A stretch of DNA of 64,000 nucleotides from an uncultured Gemmiger sp. (GTDB taxonomy: Bacteria; Bacillota; Clostridia; Oscillospirales; Ruminococcaceae): contig CANRCB010000001.1 of the NCBI GenBank assembly GCA_947629015.1, forward strand, positions 124,001-188,000, written 5' to 3'. Positions 26,402-37,761 of this stretch are shown here, piece after piece. Below the pieces are notes generated by a model, which saw nothing but the letters and a program-made list of their open reading frames with translations, was not told where the DNA came from and searched no databases. Every line of letters starts with the position of its first letter. Position 1 is the first letter of the stretch. Made by a program: the position numbers and the translations under genes.

Positions 26402-27691
26402 TCAAATTTTGTCCAGCGCCTGGGCGATGTCGGCGATAAGGTCGTGCTTATCCTCCAGCCCGCAGCTCATGCGCACAAGGTCCGGCTGCACGCCGGCGGC
26501 AAGCAGCTGGGCGTCGTTCATCTGGCGGTGGGTGCTGCTGGCCGGGTGCAGGCAGCAGGTGCGGGCATCGGCAACGTGCGTCTCGATGGCGGCGATCTTC
26601 AGATGCCCCATGAAGGCCGCGGCCGCAGCGCGCCCGCCCTTGACGCCGAAGCTGACCACGCCGCAGCTGCCGTTTGGCAGGTATTTCTGCGCCAGGGCGT
26701 GGTATTTGTCCCCCGGCAGGCCGCAGTAGTTGACGTAGGCGATCTTGGGATGGCTTGCCAGGAACTCCGCCACGGCCTGCCCGTTCTCGCAGTGGCGGGC
26801 CATGCGCACGTGCAGGCTCTCCAGCCCCAGGTTGAGCATATACGCGCTCATCGGGCTTTGTACGCTGCCAAGGTCCCGCATCAGCTGGGCCGTCGCCTTG
26901 GTGATGAACGCCCCCTCCCTGCCGAACCGCTCGGCATAGGTGATGCCGTGGTAGCTTTCGTCGGGGGTGGTCAGCCCGGGGAACTTGTCGGCGTGGGCCA
27001 TCCAGTCAAATCTGCCGCTGTCGATGATGGCGCCGCCCACACAGCCGCCGTGGCCGTCCATGTATTTGGTGGTGGAGTGGGTCACGATATCGGCGCCCCA
27101 GGCAAACGGCCGGCAGTTGACGGGCGTGGCAAAGGTGTTGTCCACAATGAGCGGCACGCCGTGGGCGTGCGCGGCGGCGGCAAATTTCTCGATATCCAGC
27201 ACCGTCAGGGCGGGGTTGGCGATGGTCTCGCCAAAAACGGCTTTGGTGTTGGGGCGGAACGCGGCGTCCAGCTCCTCCGGCGTGCAGTCGGGGTCAATAA
27301 AGGTGGCCTCAATGCCCATCTTGGCCATCGTGACCGAGAGCAGGTTGAAGGTGCCGCCGTAGATGGTGGAACTGGAGACGATATGGTCCCCGGCGCTGCA
27401 GATGTTGAACAGCGCAAAGAAGTTGGCCGCCTGGCCGGAACCGGTCAGCATCGCGGCGGTGCCGCCCTCCAGCGCCGCCAGCTTGGCCGCGACGGTATCG
27501 CAGGTGGGGTTTTGCAGGCGGGAATAAAAATACCCGCTGGCCTCCAGGTCGAACAGCTTGCCCATTTCGTCCGAGCTGTCATATTTGAAGGTGGTCGACT
27601 GGATGATGGGGATCTGGCGCGGCTCACCGTTTTTTGGCGTGTAGCCGCCCTGTACGCACAGGGTGTTGATGGAAAGCCCGTTTTCCGGCAT
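26402..27691 (-). CDS. metY: O-acetylhomoserine sulfhydrylase (aminocarboxypropyltransferase)
   Basis: 429-residue PLP enzyme that makes homocysteine from O-acetylhomoserine and sulfide. It shows the Cys/Met metabolism fold: SGYFYSRLQNPTCDTVAAKLAALEGG, GSGQAANFFALFNI, IVDNTFATP, and the PLP lysine in HSTTKYMDGHG (Lys209). The length (~430) fits MetY better than MetB/MetC (~380). The ATG follows AAGGGGG. First gene of metY-metA, from the promoter at 27721-27749. The short leader leaves no room for a SAM riboswitch. Confidence 0.94.
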   Translation of the reverse strand: MPENGLSINTLCVQGGYTPKNGEPRQIPIIQSTTFKYDSSDEMGKLFDLEASGYFYSRLQNPTCDTVAAKLAALEGGTAAMLTGSGQAANFFALFNICSAGDHIVSSSTIYGGTFNLLSVTMAKMGIEATFIDPDCTPEELDAAFRPNTKAVFGETIANPALTVLDIEKFAAAAHAHGVPLIVDNTFATPVNCRPFAWGADIVTHSTTKYMDGHGGCVGGAIIDSGRFDWMAHADKFPGLTTPDESYHGITYAERFGREGAFITKATAQLMRDLGSVQSPMSAYMLNLGLESLHVRMARHCENGQAVAEFLASHPKIAYVNYCGLPGDKYHALAQKYLPNGSCGVVSFGVKGGRAAAAAFMGHLKIAAIETHVADARTCCLHPASSTHRQMNDAQLLAAGVQPDLVRMSCGLEDKHDLIADIAQALDKI

Positions 27692-27720
27692 AAAAATACC
27701 CCCTTGATGGAATATGCTTT

Positions 27721-27749
27721 ATTCTACCTTTTTCCGCGCGATAAATCAA
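27721..27749 (-). promoter_or_regulatory. Promoter of metY-metA
   Basis: On the minus strand TTGATT (27749-27744), 17 bp, TAGAAT (27726-27721). The leader is only about 25 bp. Confidence 0.75.
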
Positions 27750-27802
27750 GGGGGCACGCGGGGCGGCCGATATGAACGAAATGTGAATCTTTGCCAAACC
27801 CC

Positions 27803-27830
27803 TTGACAAACGGCAGGGATATGATACAAT
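27803..27830 (+). promoter_or_regulatory. Promoter of clpB
   Basis: TTGACA (27803-27808), 16 bp, TACAAT (27825-27830), directly followed by a CIRCE-like operator. Confidence 0.85.
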
Positions 27831-27831
27831 A

Positions 27832-27858
27832 TTAGCAGTCAAAGCGATAGAGTGCTAA
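27832..27858 (+). promoter_or_regulatory. CIRCE operator of clpB (one mismatch)
   Basis: TTAGCAGTC (27832-27840), nine-base spacer, GAGTGCTAA (27850-27858). It differs from the consensus only at the C of CACTC in the left arm. The position, right after the -10 box, is the same as at groESL. clpB therefore probably belongs to the HrcA regulon here. Confidence 0.9.
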
Positions 27859-27984
27859 TTTGAATAAAAACAAGCGGAAATGCGAAAGATAAAGTGCAAA
27901 GCCGCACAAAAGCACCCTGTAGCAATGGCACACAAACAGCCAATACCGCACACAGCTTTGATATACAGTAAGGAGGGTATGGCG

Positions 27985-30594
<2,610 letters not shown>

Positions 30595-30604
30595 CCGCAC
30601 AACG

Positions 30605-30638
30605 CAAAAAGGCCGCCGGGGCGCACCGCCCCGGCGGC
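30605..30638 (-). terminator. Terminator at the clpB / anchored-protein junction
   Basis: GCCGCCGGGGCG (30612-30623) pairs with CGCCCCGGCGGC (30627-30638). On the minus strand the stem is followed by TTTTT (30609-30605), so it is a proper terminator for the minus-strand polysaccharide operon. It may also help end clpB. Confidence 0.8.
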
Positions 30639-30701
30639 TGCCATGCATAAAAACTGTCCAGCGGCCGGCAGGGCCGCAGCGGGGAAGCAGCGCTTCTCCG
30701 C

Positions 30702-31358
30702 TTATTTTGTCAGCGCCTGCCACAATGCGTCAACGGCCTGCGCCTGGCGGGCATCGGCGGCGCCGGTGCGCGCGCCGCGGGCCAGGTAAAACCCGTCCCA
30801 CACGCCGCCCAGGCCGGCCGGCACGGCCATCCGCTGCCAGCCGGCGGCGTCGTAGTCATCGTCCGGGGCGGGGGCGGTGCCGTCAAGGTAGCACAGCGCC
30901 CCGGTCATGCGCTGGAAGCCTTCGGGATCCTCCAAAAGATACAGGTAGGCCCCGCCGGATGCATACACGCTGCCGGTCAGCCGCGCCACGGTGCCCATGC
31001 GTTCCTCCATCTGTTCGGGCGGCGGGGTATGCGCAAAGTCCAGCGGGTACGCTTCGACCGAGACTTCCACCCGCCCGTCGCCGTTCGTATCGGGGCAAAG
31101 GGCGGCCAGCGCCGTTTGCAGCGCCCCGGTGTCCGCCCCGGCGGGCTCCTTCGCGCAGACCACCGCCACGCACACGTCCGGGAGGCTGCGCCCGCGCAGG
31201 CCGCGCACCAGCCCTGCCGCCAGCAGCAGGGCGACGGCGGCGCCAAGCACCGCCCATTTGGAATAATGCCACCAGTTGGCGGCCCTTTCCCGCGCGGTAT
31301 ACCGCCGCGGCGCTTCCGGCTGCCAGCTTTCGGTGCTGTGTTTCGTCACCCATGCCAT
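30702..31358 (-). CDS. Unknown membrane-anchored protein at the end of the polysaccharide operon
   Basis: 218 residues, family not recognised. A short cytoplasmic start (MAWVTKHSTESWQPEAPRRYTARERAANWWHYSKW) leads into one hydrophobic helix (AVLGAAVALLLAAGLV). The rest should be extracytoplasmic. It contains CPDTNGDGRVEVSVEAY, which looks like a calcium-binding EF-hand/dockerin-type loop, and aromatic-rich patches. ATG at 31358, 10 bp after the DUF2264 gene, with GAGG as ribosome site. The place at the end of the operon suggests a helper in glycan uptake, but nothing in the sequence proves a function. Confidence 0.7.
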   Translation of the reverse strand: MAWVTKHSTESWQPEAPRRYTARERAANWWHYSKWAVLGAAVALLLAAGLVRGLRGRSLPDVCVAVVCAKEPAGADTGALQTALAALCPDTNGDGRVEVSVEAYPLDFAHTPPPEQMEERMGTVARLTGSVYASGGAYLYLLEDPEGFQRMTGALCYLDGTAPAPDDDYDAAGWQRMAVPAGLGGVWDGFYLARGARTGAADARQAQAVDALWQALTK

Positions 31359-31368
31359 CGCGGATGCC

Positions 31369-33081
31369 TCACTGCGCGGCGGAGGCCACCAGCGTTTCCA
31401 GCCGGGACGTACCGCAGCCGATGTCATAGCGCACCGCCGGGATGACGGTGTTGGGGTCATACAGGTTGGTGTTGGGCCAGGCCTCCACCACAAAGCCGCG
31501 CCCGCCGCTTTGGCTTGTGACGGTGCAGGAAAGCGTGCCGTTGTGTGCCTCGGCGCCGTGGGGCAGGGCCGTGGCGGCAAAGCCGGGGGCAAATTTCGGC
31601 ACCGCAAAGCCGCAGTCATAGGCGGTGCAGGCAACGCTGCTCTCCACCGTGTGGCGGCGCAGGTGGCCGCCCGCGCAGGGGATGAGCTCCGTCGTCACCT
31701 TGATGCCCGGCAGCGGCGACCATTCGCTGAGCAGGCGGTCCCCCCAAAGCTGCCGGCTCTGGCTGTGCCGCCGCACGAACACCCAACCGTCGACCACAAA
31801 GGCCAGCATACTGTCCGGCGCGGCCTGTTCCAGCTGCACGTTGCTGCGGCTGGCGGAAAAGCCAAAACGGGTGTTGTAGCAGAATTTCGCGTACTTTTCG
31901 GCAAACTGGCCGTGGCCGTTTTGCTCCACCTCGGCCGGGGCATAGGCGTTGAGCTGGCCGTCCGGCAGGCGCTGGAGCAAAAGCCCGGTGGCGTACTGCG
32001 GGCACAGCCCCGGCGCGGCAAGCTCCGCGGGCAGCGGCGCGGCCGCGGCGGCCCAGAAGGGGTGGGCATCCGGCAGGGCCAGCAGCAAAAACGTCTTCAT
32101 CGCCCAGTAGGGGCTGCCGGGGGCGTTGTACCGCTCCGACATCAAAAGGTCCTGATAGCAGTAGCCGACGGTCAAAACGCCGTCGCGGTCAAAGATGGGC
32201 TTTTCCAGCCACCATTGCAGGTTGCGCACGATGATGCCCTTCATCACCGGCAGGGGCAGCGGTTCCAGCCCCGCCCACACACAGGCGGAATAGAACGCGC
32301 ACTGCCCAAAGCGGTAGGTCAGGCTGCGGCCGTAGGGCAGGGCGGCGCCGTTTGCATCGAACCAATGCGCGAAACTTTTGCCGAACTCCAGCGCCCGCGC
32401 GCGGAACACCGCGGCCCGCGCCGGGTCGCGTTTTTGGGCGAACACGCTGTACAAAACGCCGTAATATTGCAGCGCCCAGGGCACATAGTAGTCCTTCTGG
32501 GGCTTTTGTTCCGCCGGGCCGTCGGTGTACCAGCCGTCGGCAACATACCAGCTGTCGATCGCGTCCAGGTCCTTTTCGGCCAGGGCCATATCCGCCGGCA
32601 TCCCCACGCTGTCCAGCGCAAGGTTTACCAGCACCCGGAAAAACCGCCAGTTGCACTCCGGCACAAAATGCGCATTGATGGTGTACAGCCACCCGGCCAG
32701 GTTTTGCTTTGCCGGCGGCGCAAGCGGCGCCCAGACGATGTGCGGCACCTCCAAAATGGCGCAGGCGATGGCCGCCATCTCGACAAAGCACTGGTCATAG
32801 TCCCGCGTATCGCCCCAATATTCGGGGTGCGCCGGGTCGGCGCCGTTGGCAAGGCCCCGCTGGCAGATGCCGGCAAAGGGCGCGGGCGCGCCGCCGCCGG
32901 CCCAGTAGGGGGCAAGGCCCCACAGCGGGCGGGAGAACCCCTCCAGCCCGATGGCGCGCTCCCCGTAGCTGGCGCCCGCCCCGCCCGGCACCATGCGCGC
33001 CCCGCCGGGGCTGTAAAGCGGCAGCAGCGGGTCGAGCAGGGTGTGCAAAAGGGCGGCAAAGTCCTGTTTTGATTGCAGCAT
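31369..33081 (-). CDS. DUF2264 family protein (putative glycan-degrading enzyme)
   Basis: 570 residues without a signal peptide. It matches the DUF2264 family: RPLWGLAPYW near the N-terminus, EYWGDTRDYDQCFVEMAAIACAI, KDLDAIDSWYVADGWYTDGPAEQKPQKDYYVPWALQYYG, and FSRGSRNVQ-like FGFSASRSNVQ. Members have an (alpha/alpha) barrel and occur in polysaccharide loci beside GH88/GH105 and lyases; the reaction is not established to my knowledge. The ATG at 33081 has AAGGAGG. It is placed 14 bp after the GH88 gene, so it probably acts on the same oligosaccharide inside the cell. Confidence 0.85.
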   Translation of the reverse strand: MLQSKQDFAALLHTLLDPLLPLYSPGGARMVPGGAGASYGERAIGLEGFSRPLWGLAPYWAGGGAPAPFAGICQRGLANGADPAHPEYWGDTRDYDQCFVEMAAIACAILEVPHIVWAPLAPPAKQNLAGWLYTINAHFVPECNWRFFRVLVNLALDSVGMPADMALAEKDLDAIDSWYVADGWYTDGPAEQKPQKDYYVPWALQYYGVLYSVFAQKRDPARAAVFRARALEFGKSFAHWFDANGAALPYGRSLTYRFGQCAFYSACVWAGLEPLPLPVMKGIIVRNLQWWLEKPIFDRDGVLTVGYCYQDLLMSERYNAPGSPYWAMKTFLLLALPDAHPFWAAAAAPLPAELAAPGLCPQYATGLLLQRLPDGQLNAYAPAEVEQNGHGQFAEKYAKFCYNTRFGFSASRSNVQLEQAAPDSMLAFVVDGWVFVRRHSQSRQLWGDRLLSEWSPLPGIKVTTELIPCAGGHLRRHTVESSVACTAYDCGFAVPKFAPGFAATALPHGAEAHNGTLSCTVTSQSGGRGFVVEAWPNTNLYDPNTVIPAVRYDIGCGTSRLETLVASAAQ

Positions 33082-33095
33082 GGCGGCTGCCTCCT

Positions 33096-34259
33096 TTACC
33101 AGTAGAGCTTCCAATCCTTCAAAAAGCGGGTCAGGGCCTCCATGTAGAAGTAATCGCCCCAGCTCACGCACTCATCCACGCCCTCCGGCGTGCAGGTGTT
33201 GTAGGGGCTTTTTTTGCTGTAGGTGCCGTGGCGCACAAGGCCGATGCCGGCGGGGCCCTCCTTGACGGCATAGTGCTCCGCCACGCTGGCCAGCATCTGC
33301 GCGGCCAGCGTCTTGAAGGCAACGCATTCTTCGGTGCCGACGTGCTTGGCGGCCTCCAAAAGGCCGCAGGCCACGATGGACGCCGACGAGGAATCGCGCG
33401 GCTCCTCATTGCCGGTGGTAAAGGTCATATCCCAATAGGGCACCATGTCCTCAGGCAGGCGGTCCAGATAATAGGCCAGCACGCGGCGGAAGGCGTCCAG
33501 ATATTCCGGCTTTCGGGTATAGGTATAGCTGATGGCGGTACCGTACACGCCCCACGCCTGCCCGCGGGCCCAGCAGCTGTCGTCTTTGTAGCCCTGGCAG
33601 GTGGCGCCGCGCACCGGCGCGCCGGTGGCGGGATCCATGAAGAAGGTATGGTACGTGGAGCCGTCCGCCCGGATGGAGTTGGCCAGGCAGGTGGCCACAT
33701 GGCGGTGGGCAAGGGCGGCGTAATGCCCGTCCCCACTCACCTCGCTGGCCCAGTACAGCAGCGGCACGTTCAAAAGGCAGTCGATGATGTAGCGGTAGTT
33801 GTCGGCGGCGCCCAGGGGCCCCCACGCCTGGAAAAAGCCGCCCTTTTCCTGAAAGCGGGTGCACAGCTGGTCGGCGGCCAGCAGCGCGGCCTTTTTGCCG
33901 GCCTCGCTGCCGGTCAGTTTGTAGGCCGCCACGCAGGAGGGGCTGTAGAGGAAGCCCATGTCGTGGTGGTCGACCTCGACCTTGTGTTCGATGCGCCACA
34001 AAAAGCTGTCGACCAGCGTCAGCGCCGTGTTTTTGAAGGCATCGTCCCCGGTGCGCTCCCACGCCAGCCAGACCTCGCCCGGCCAAAAGCCGCAGGTCCA
34101 CTGGGTGTTGTCACAGGCGGGGTAGATATCGTGCACGCTGGAATGGTTTTGGCAGCGGGCGGTAAAAAGCGGCAGATTTTGGCGCACGAGCCCGACGGCC
34201 GTGTCCAGCGCGGCCTCGGCCTGCGGTTTTGTCAAAACAGGGTTGGGAAAAGTCTTCAT
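33096..34259 (-). CDS. GH88-type unsaturated uronyl hydrolase
   Basis: 387 residues, cytoplasmic (no signal peptide). It removes 4,5-unsaturated uronic acids left at the non-reducing end of oligosaccharides by polysaccharide lyases. Asp100 (VDHHDMGFLY) and Asp160 (YIIDCLLN) correspond to the two catalytic aspartates of the family (Asp88 and Asp149 in the Bacillus enzyme). GFWPGEVWLAWERTGD and CWARGQAWGVYG are further family marks. GH105 is the nearest alternative. It works with the lyase at 41080. ATG at 34259 behind GAGG. Confidence 0.92.
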   Translation of the reverse strand: MKTFPNPVLTKPQAEAALDTAVGLVRQNLPLFTARCQNHSSVHDIYPACDNTQWTCGFWPGEVWLAWERTGDDAFKNTALTLVDSFLWRIEHKVEVDHHDMGFLYSPSCVAAYKLTGSEAGKKAALLAADQLCTRFQEKGGFFQAWGPLGAADNYRYIIDCLLNVPLLYWASEVSGDGHYAALAHRHVATCLANSIRADGSTYHTFFMDPATGAPVRGATCQGYKDDSCWARGQAWGVYGTAISYTYTRKPEYLDAFRRVLAYYLDRLPEDMVPYWDMTFTTGNEEPRDSSSASIVACGLLEAAKHVGTEECVAFKTLAAQMLASVAEHYAVKEGPAGIGLVRHGTYSKKSPYNTCTPEGVDECVSWGDYFYMEALTRFLKDWKLYW

Positions 34260-34320
34260 ATACAGACACCTCATACATTTCAGGCGTTTCAAAAGAGGAT
34301 CAAAGGGGAAAGTGCACAAC

Positions 34321-34358
34321 GCGGGGCATGGGGCGGCGGAAACCGGCCCATGCCCCGC
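34321..34358 (-). terminator. Intercistronic hairpin between permease and GH88 genes
   Basis: GCGGGGCATGGG (34321-34332) pairs with CCCATGCCCCGC (34347-34358); an inner CGG/CCG extends the stem. There is no T-run. It may stabilise or attenuate the transcript between transporter and enzyme genes. Confidence 0.55.
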
Positions 34359-34379
34359 GGGGCCTGTCCTTGCTTGATT

Positions 34380-35243
34380 TTACCCTTTCAGGCCCGAGGA
34401 CGCAACGCCCTGCACAAAGTATTTTTGCAGCGAAAGGAAAACGATGAGAACCGGTATCAGCGCGATGACCGAGGCCGCCATGATGAGGCCGTACTCGGCC
34501 GAATACTGGCTGATGAACATCCGCAGGCCGATCTGGATGGTCTTGAGCTCGTTCTTGGTCAGGTAGATGAGGGGCCCGAGGAAGTCGTTCCAGGTGTTGA
34601 CGAAGGTGAAGATGACCAGCGTCGACACCGCCGGCAGCGACAGCGGCAGCATGATCTTGGCGTAGATGCCGTATTCCGAAAGGCCGTCGATGCGCGCGGC
34701 CTCGCACAGCTCGCTCGGCACGCCCTCATAGAACTGCTTCATCAAAAAGACGCCGAAGGCCGAGAACGCCTGCAAAAAGATGATGGCCAGGTGGGTGTTG
34801 TTCAGATGCCAGGAGCGCATCATCATGAACTGCGGCACCATGTAGGCCTGCCACGGCACGGCGATGGTCGCGATATAGCCGAGGAACAGGATGTTCTTGC
34901 CCTTGAAGTTGAGCTTGGCGAACGCGTACGCCGCAAAGGAGGAGGTGAGCACCTGCAGGAAGGTGACGATGACCGTCAGCTTGGCGGTGTTTTTGACGAA
35001 GGTCAGCAGGGGGATCTTGGTCCAGATATCCACGTAGTTCTGCGGGCGCGGATTGGAGGGGATCCACTCGATGGGGAAGGTGAAGACGTCCTTGTTCAGT
35101 TTGAAGGACGCCGACAGCATCCAGATGAACGGCACGAGCATCAGCGCCGCGATAATGATGAGCAGGGCATAGATGAGCACCCGCACCACCGTGTTCTGCA
35201 CCTTGATGGAGCCGCTTTTGGTTTTGACCGCTTGGGTAGCCAT
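34380..35243 (-). CDS. Carbohydrate ABC transporter permease, MalG/LplC type
   Basis: 287 residues, six predicted membrane helices. The EAA loop that docks the ATPase is EAARIDGLSEYGIYAKIMLPL. The C-terminus SLQKYFVQGVASSGLKG is typical of MalG-like permeases. It pairs with the permease at 35264 and the binding protein at 36284 to import an oligosaccharide. No ATPase gene is in this operon. Confidence 0.93.
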   Translation of the reverse strand: MATQAVKTKSGSIKVQNTVVRVLIYALLIIIAALMLVPFIWMLSASFKLNKDVFTFPIEWIPSNPRPQNYVDIWTKIPLLTFVKNTAKLTVIVTFLQVLTSSFAAYAFAKLNFKGKNILFLGYIATIAVPWQAYMVPQFMMMRSWHLNNTHLAIIFLQAFSAFGVFLMKQFYEGVPSELCEAARIDGLSEYGIYAKIMLPLSLPAVSTLVIFTFVNTWNDFLGPLIYLTKNELKTIQIGLRMFISQYSAEYGLIMAASVIALIPVLIVFLSLQKYFVQGVASSGLKG

Positions 35244-35263
35244 GTTGTGTTTCCTCCTTCCCT

Positions 35264-36181
35264 TTAATTGTCGCTGGACGAGCCCTTGAACTGGATGAGC
35301 GTGACGACCAGCACCAGGGCGAACAGTACCATGGCAATGGCGCTTGCATAGCCGTACTTGGGCGTGTTGACGAAGGCGACGTTGTATACGTCATACACAA
35401 GGGTGATGGTGGCGTTGCCGGGGCCGCCCTGGGTGATCATGAACATCTGGTCATACACCTTGAAGGAGGCGATGGTCAGCATGATGACGACGAAGAAGGT
35501 GGTGGGGCGCAGCTGCGGCAGCGTGACGTGCCAGAAGATCTGCCAGCGGGTGGCGCCGTCCAGCTCGGCGGCTTCCTCCAGCTCGGGGTTGACGCCCTGC
35601 AGGCCGGCCAGGTAGATGACCATGTAATAGCCCATGTTCTTCCACACGCTGAACAAAATGACGGTGATCATGGCCGTATCCTTGCCGGCGGCCCAGCGCG
35701 GCAGGTTCTCCACGCCAAGGCTCGACAGGATCATGTTCACGGGGCCCATCGACGGGCTGAAGATCATGTTCCAGACCGCCGCCACCGCGACGAGCGACGC
35801 CACATACGGGAAGAAGGACACGGTGCGGAAGAAGTTGCGGCATTTGACGTTCTGGTTGAGCAGCATCGCCAGCCCCAGGCTGCACACCAGCGTCAGCGGC
35901 ACGGTGCCCGCCGAATAGACGATGGTGTTGACGAACGCCGTTTTGAAGGTGTTGTCGTGCATCAGGTCGATAAAGTTTTTAAGGCCGATGAATTCGATGG
36001 GGTGCACGCCGTCCCAGCTGCAAAACGACAGCCCGATGGCGAACACCATCGGCACCAGCGTGAACACGCAGAAGCCGATGAAGTTGGGCGCGATAAAACT
36101 GTAGGCGATCAGGCTTTCCCGCGCGTTTTTGCTCAAACCGCGCCGGGGTGCGGCCTTGGCGGCCGTGGTAGGTACAGGCAT
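35264..36181 (-). CDS. Carbohydrate ABC transporter permease, MalF/UgpA type
   Basis: 305 residues with six predicted membrane helices. It opens with the standard LIAYSFIAPNFIGFCVFTLVPMVFAIGLSF segment. The EAA loop is EEAAELDGATRWQIFWHVTLPQL. ATG at 36181 with AGGAGGGA upstream. It is separated from the binding-protein gene by a strong hairpin, which usually lowers permease expression relative to the binding protein. Confidence 0.93.
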   Translation of the reverse strand: MPVPTTAAKAAPRRGLSKNARESLIAYSFIAPNFIGFCVFTLVPMVFAIGLSFCSWDGVHPIEFIGLKNFIDLMHDNTFKTAFVNTIVYSAGTVPLTLVCSLGLAMLLNQNVKCRNFFRTVSFFPYVASLVAVAAVWNMIFSPSMGPVNMILSSLGVENLPRWAAGKDTAMITVILFSVWKNMGYYMVIYLAGLQGVNPELEEAAELDGATRWQIFWHVTLPQLRPTTFFVVIMLTIASFKVYDQMFMITQGGPGNATITLVYDVYNVAFVNTPKYGYASAIAMVLFALVLVVTLIQFKGSSSDN

Positions 36182-36225
36182 ACGATCCCTCCTAAAAACA
36201 CATTCCGGGAAACGGGATAGGGAAC

Positions 36226-36252
36226 GGGGGGCGGGCGCAACGCCCGCCCCCC
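36226..36252 (-). terminator. Intercistronic attenuating hairpin after the binding-protein gene
   Basis: GGGGGGCGGGCG (36226-36237) and CGCCCGCCCCCC (36241-36252) form a perfect 12-bp stem with a 3-base loop. No T-run, so partial read-through into the permease genes is expected. Confidence 0.65.
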
Positions 36253-36283
36253 GCCTGTTTCAGTGTCAGTCGTTACGGGCAAA

Positions 36284-37651
36284 TCAGCCGTTGAGGATGG
36301 CGGTGACCTGCTCGTTCATGTTCTGGATGCCCTCGTCGATGGTCTCGGCGCCGGTCATGATCGCGTCATGCTCGGTGTTGAGGACGGTCTCGATCTCGCT
36401 GGCCTTGTCGGACAGCGGCATCTCGAGGTAGACAGCCACGGTGTTCAGCGCCTCGACGGAGGCCTCGTCATCCGGGAAGCCCTCGGTCTGGGCGATGATG
36501 GAGTTGATGTCGGGGTTGCTCAGGGCGGGGAAGGTGCCGGTCTCGGCGACGACGGCAGCACCCTCGGGGCCGCTGCACCAGTTGATGAAGTCAAGCGCGG
36601 CTTCCTTCTTGGTGGAGTTGGCGTTGATGGCCAGGCTGGTCACGGTGCCCAGCGTGGTGCCGGCCTCGACACCCTCGGGATGCGGATACTTGACCATACC
36701 GAAGTTGACGGGCTCCACGCCGTTGGTGGCCGCGTCCTTGTTGTAGGTCTGCAGGGTGGCAAGGAACCAGCTGCCCATGTTGCACATGGCGGCCTGGCCG
36801 TTCTCGAACACGCCGCTGTAGTGGGCGCCGCTCGTCTTGGCCTCGCCGTAGTCCATCACGTAGCCGCCGGCCTGCTCGTCCAGCACCATCTCATAGATGG
36901 GCTTGAGGAAGTCATAGTTGCCTTCGACGATGGTGTGCTCGCCGTCCAGGATGCCGAACAGCGAAACGTCGGAACGCCAGGTGTGGTAGTGGTTGCCGTA
37001 GACCTTGTCGGCGCCCTCGCCGGAGGTCATTTGTTTGACCAGCGCGTCGAACTCCTCAAGGGTCATGTCGTTGGTGGGGTAGGGCACGCCCGCGGCGTCG
37101 AACAGATCCTTGTTGTAGAACACGACCCAGAAGTCGGAGCGGAACGGCACGGCATAGTAGTTGCCGTCGGAGGCGGTCAGCTGCTCAAGAACGCCGCCGA
37201 AATCCGCCTCGGGGGTGGTCAGCTTGCCATTCAGCGGCTCCAGCACCTCAAGGTTGATGAGGTTGGCGTAGCCGGGGATGTCCTTGATGGACAAAACGTC
37301 CAGCTCGCCGTTGCCGCCGGCCAGCTGGGTGGCCAGCTGGGTCATATAATCGGTGGAGCCAAGGTCGGTCATTTCGATGGTCACGCCGTCATGGGTGGCC
37401 ATGTAGCCGTCGGCCATCGCCTTCCAATACGCGGTGGACTCCAGGTCCCAGATGGCCCAGTTCAGGGTGACTTCCTCCGCGGCGCCGCCCGCATCGGCGG
37501 GGGTGCTGTCAGCGGTACCGGCAGGGGTGCTGGCGGGGGTGCTGGCGGGGGTGCTGGCGGGTGCGTTGCCGCCGGTGTCGGTCTGCGCGCCGCAGGCGGC
37601 AAGGCTCAGGGTCAAAGCCGCTGCCAGCGCCAAAGAGATGAGTTTGCGCAT
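36284..37651 (-). CDS. Sugar-binding lipoprotein of the polysaccharide-locus ABC importer
   Basis: 455 residues. A signal peptide ends in the lipobox LSLAACGAQ. A low-complexity linker follows with three ASTP units (12-bp DNA repeats near 37521-37560), then a type I extracellular binding domain (VTLNWAIWDLESTAYWKAMADGY...). It captures the oligosaccharide outside the membrane and hands it to the two permeases. ATG at 37651 behind AGGAGGG; upstream codons are not part of the signal peptide. First gene of the six-gene minus-strand operon, opposite the two-component genes. Confidence 0.92.
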   Translation of the reverse strand: MRKLISLALAAALTLSLAACGAQTDTGGNAPASTPASTPASTPAGTADSTPADAGGAAEEVTLNWAIWDLESTAYWKAMADGYMATHDGVTIEMTDLGSTDYMTQLATQLAGGNGELDVLSIKDIPGYANLINLEVLEPLNGKLTTPEADFGGVLEQLTASDGNYYAVPFRSDFWVVFYNKDLFDAAGVPYPTNDMTLEEFDALVKQMTSGEGADKVYGNHYHTWRSDVSLFGILDGEHTIVEGNYDFLKPIYEMVLDEQAGGYVMDYGEAKTSGAHYSGVFENGQAAMCNMGSWFLATLQTYNKDAATNGVEPVNFGMVKYPHPEGVEAGTTLGTVTSLAINANSTKKEAALDFINWCSGPEGAAVVAETGTFPALSNPDINSIIAQTEGFPDDEASVEALNTVAVYLEMPLSDKASEIETVLNTEHDAIMTGAETIDEGIQNMNEQVTAILNG

Positions 37652-37722
37652 GATGTGTTTCCCTCCTGTTAAGAATGTCTCAAAACGCACGCCGCCGTAT
37701 GGCCGCGGCGCTTCTATCTTGC

Positions 37723-37751
37723 ATTGTATCCGCACCGCCCGCGATTTTGGA
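37723..37751 (-). promoter_or_regulatory. Probable activator-dependent promoter of the polysaccharide importer operon
   Basis: On the minus strand TACAAT (37728-37723) is a good -10. The -35 position, 17 bp upstream (37751-37746), reads TCCAAA, a poor match. A weak -35 fits dependence on the AraC-type response regulator, whose likely sites lie immediately upstream. Confidence 0.55.
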
Positions 37752-37761
37752 TGGTTTTTTT

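Noticed and set aside
27692..27720. SAM riboswitch before metY-metA
   Set aside because: The promoter leaves only about 25 bp of leader, too short for any SAM riboswitch class, and no conserved core was seen.
32709..35267. 852-codon plus-strand frame opposite DUF2264, GH88 and permease genes
   Set aside because: Antisense shadow caused by GC bias; the minus-strand genes are well supported.
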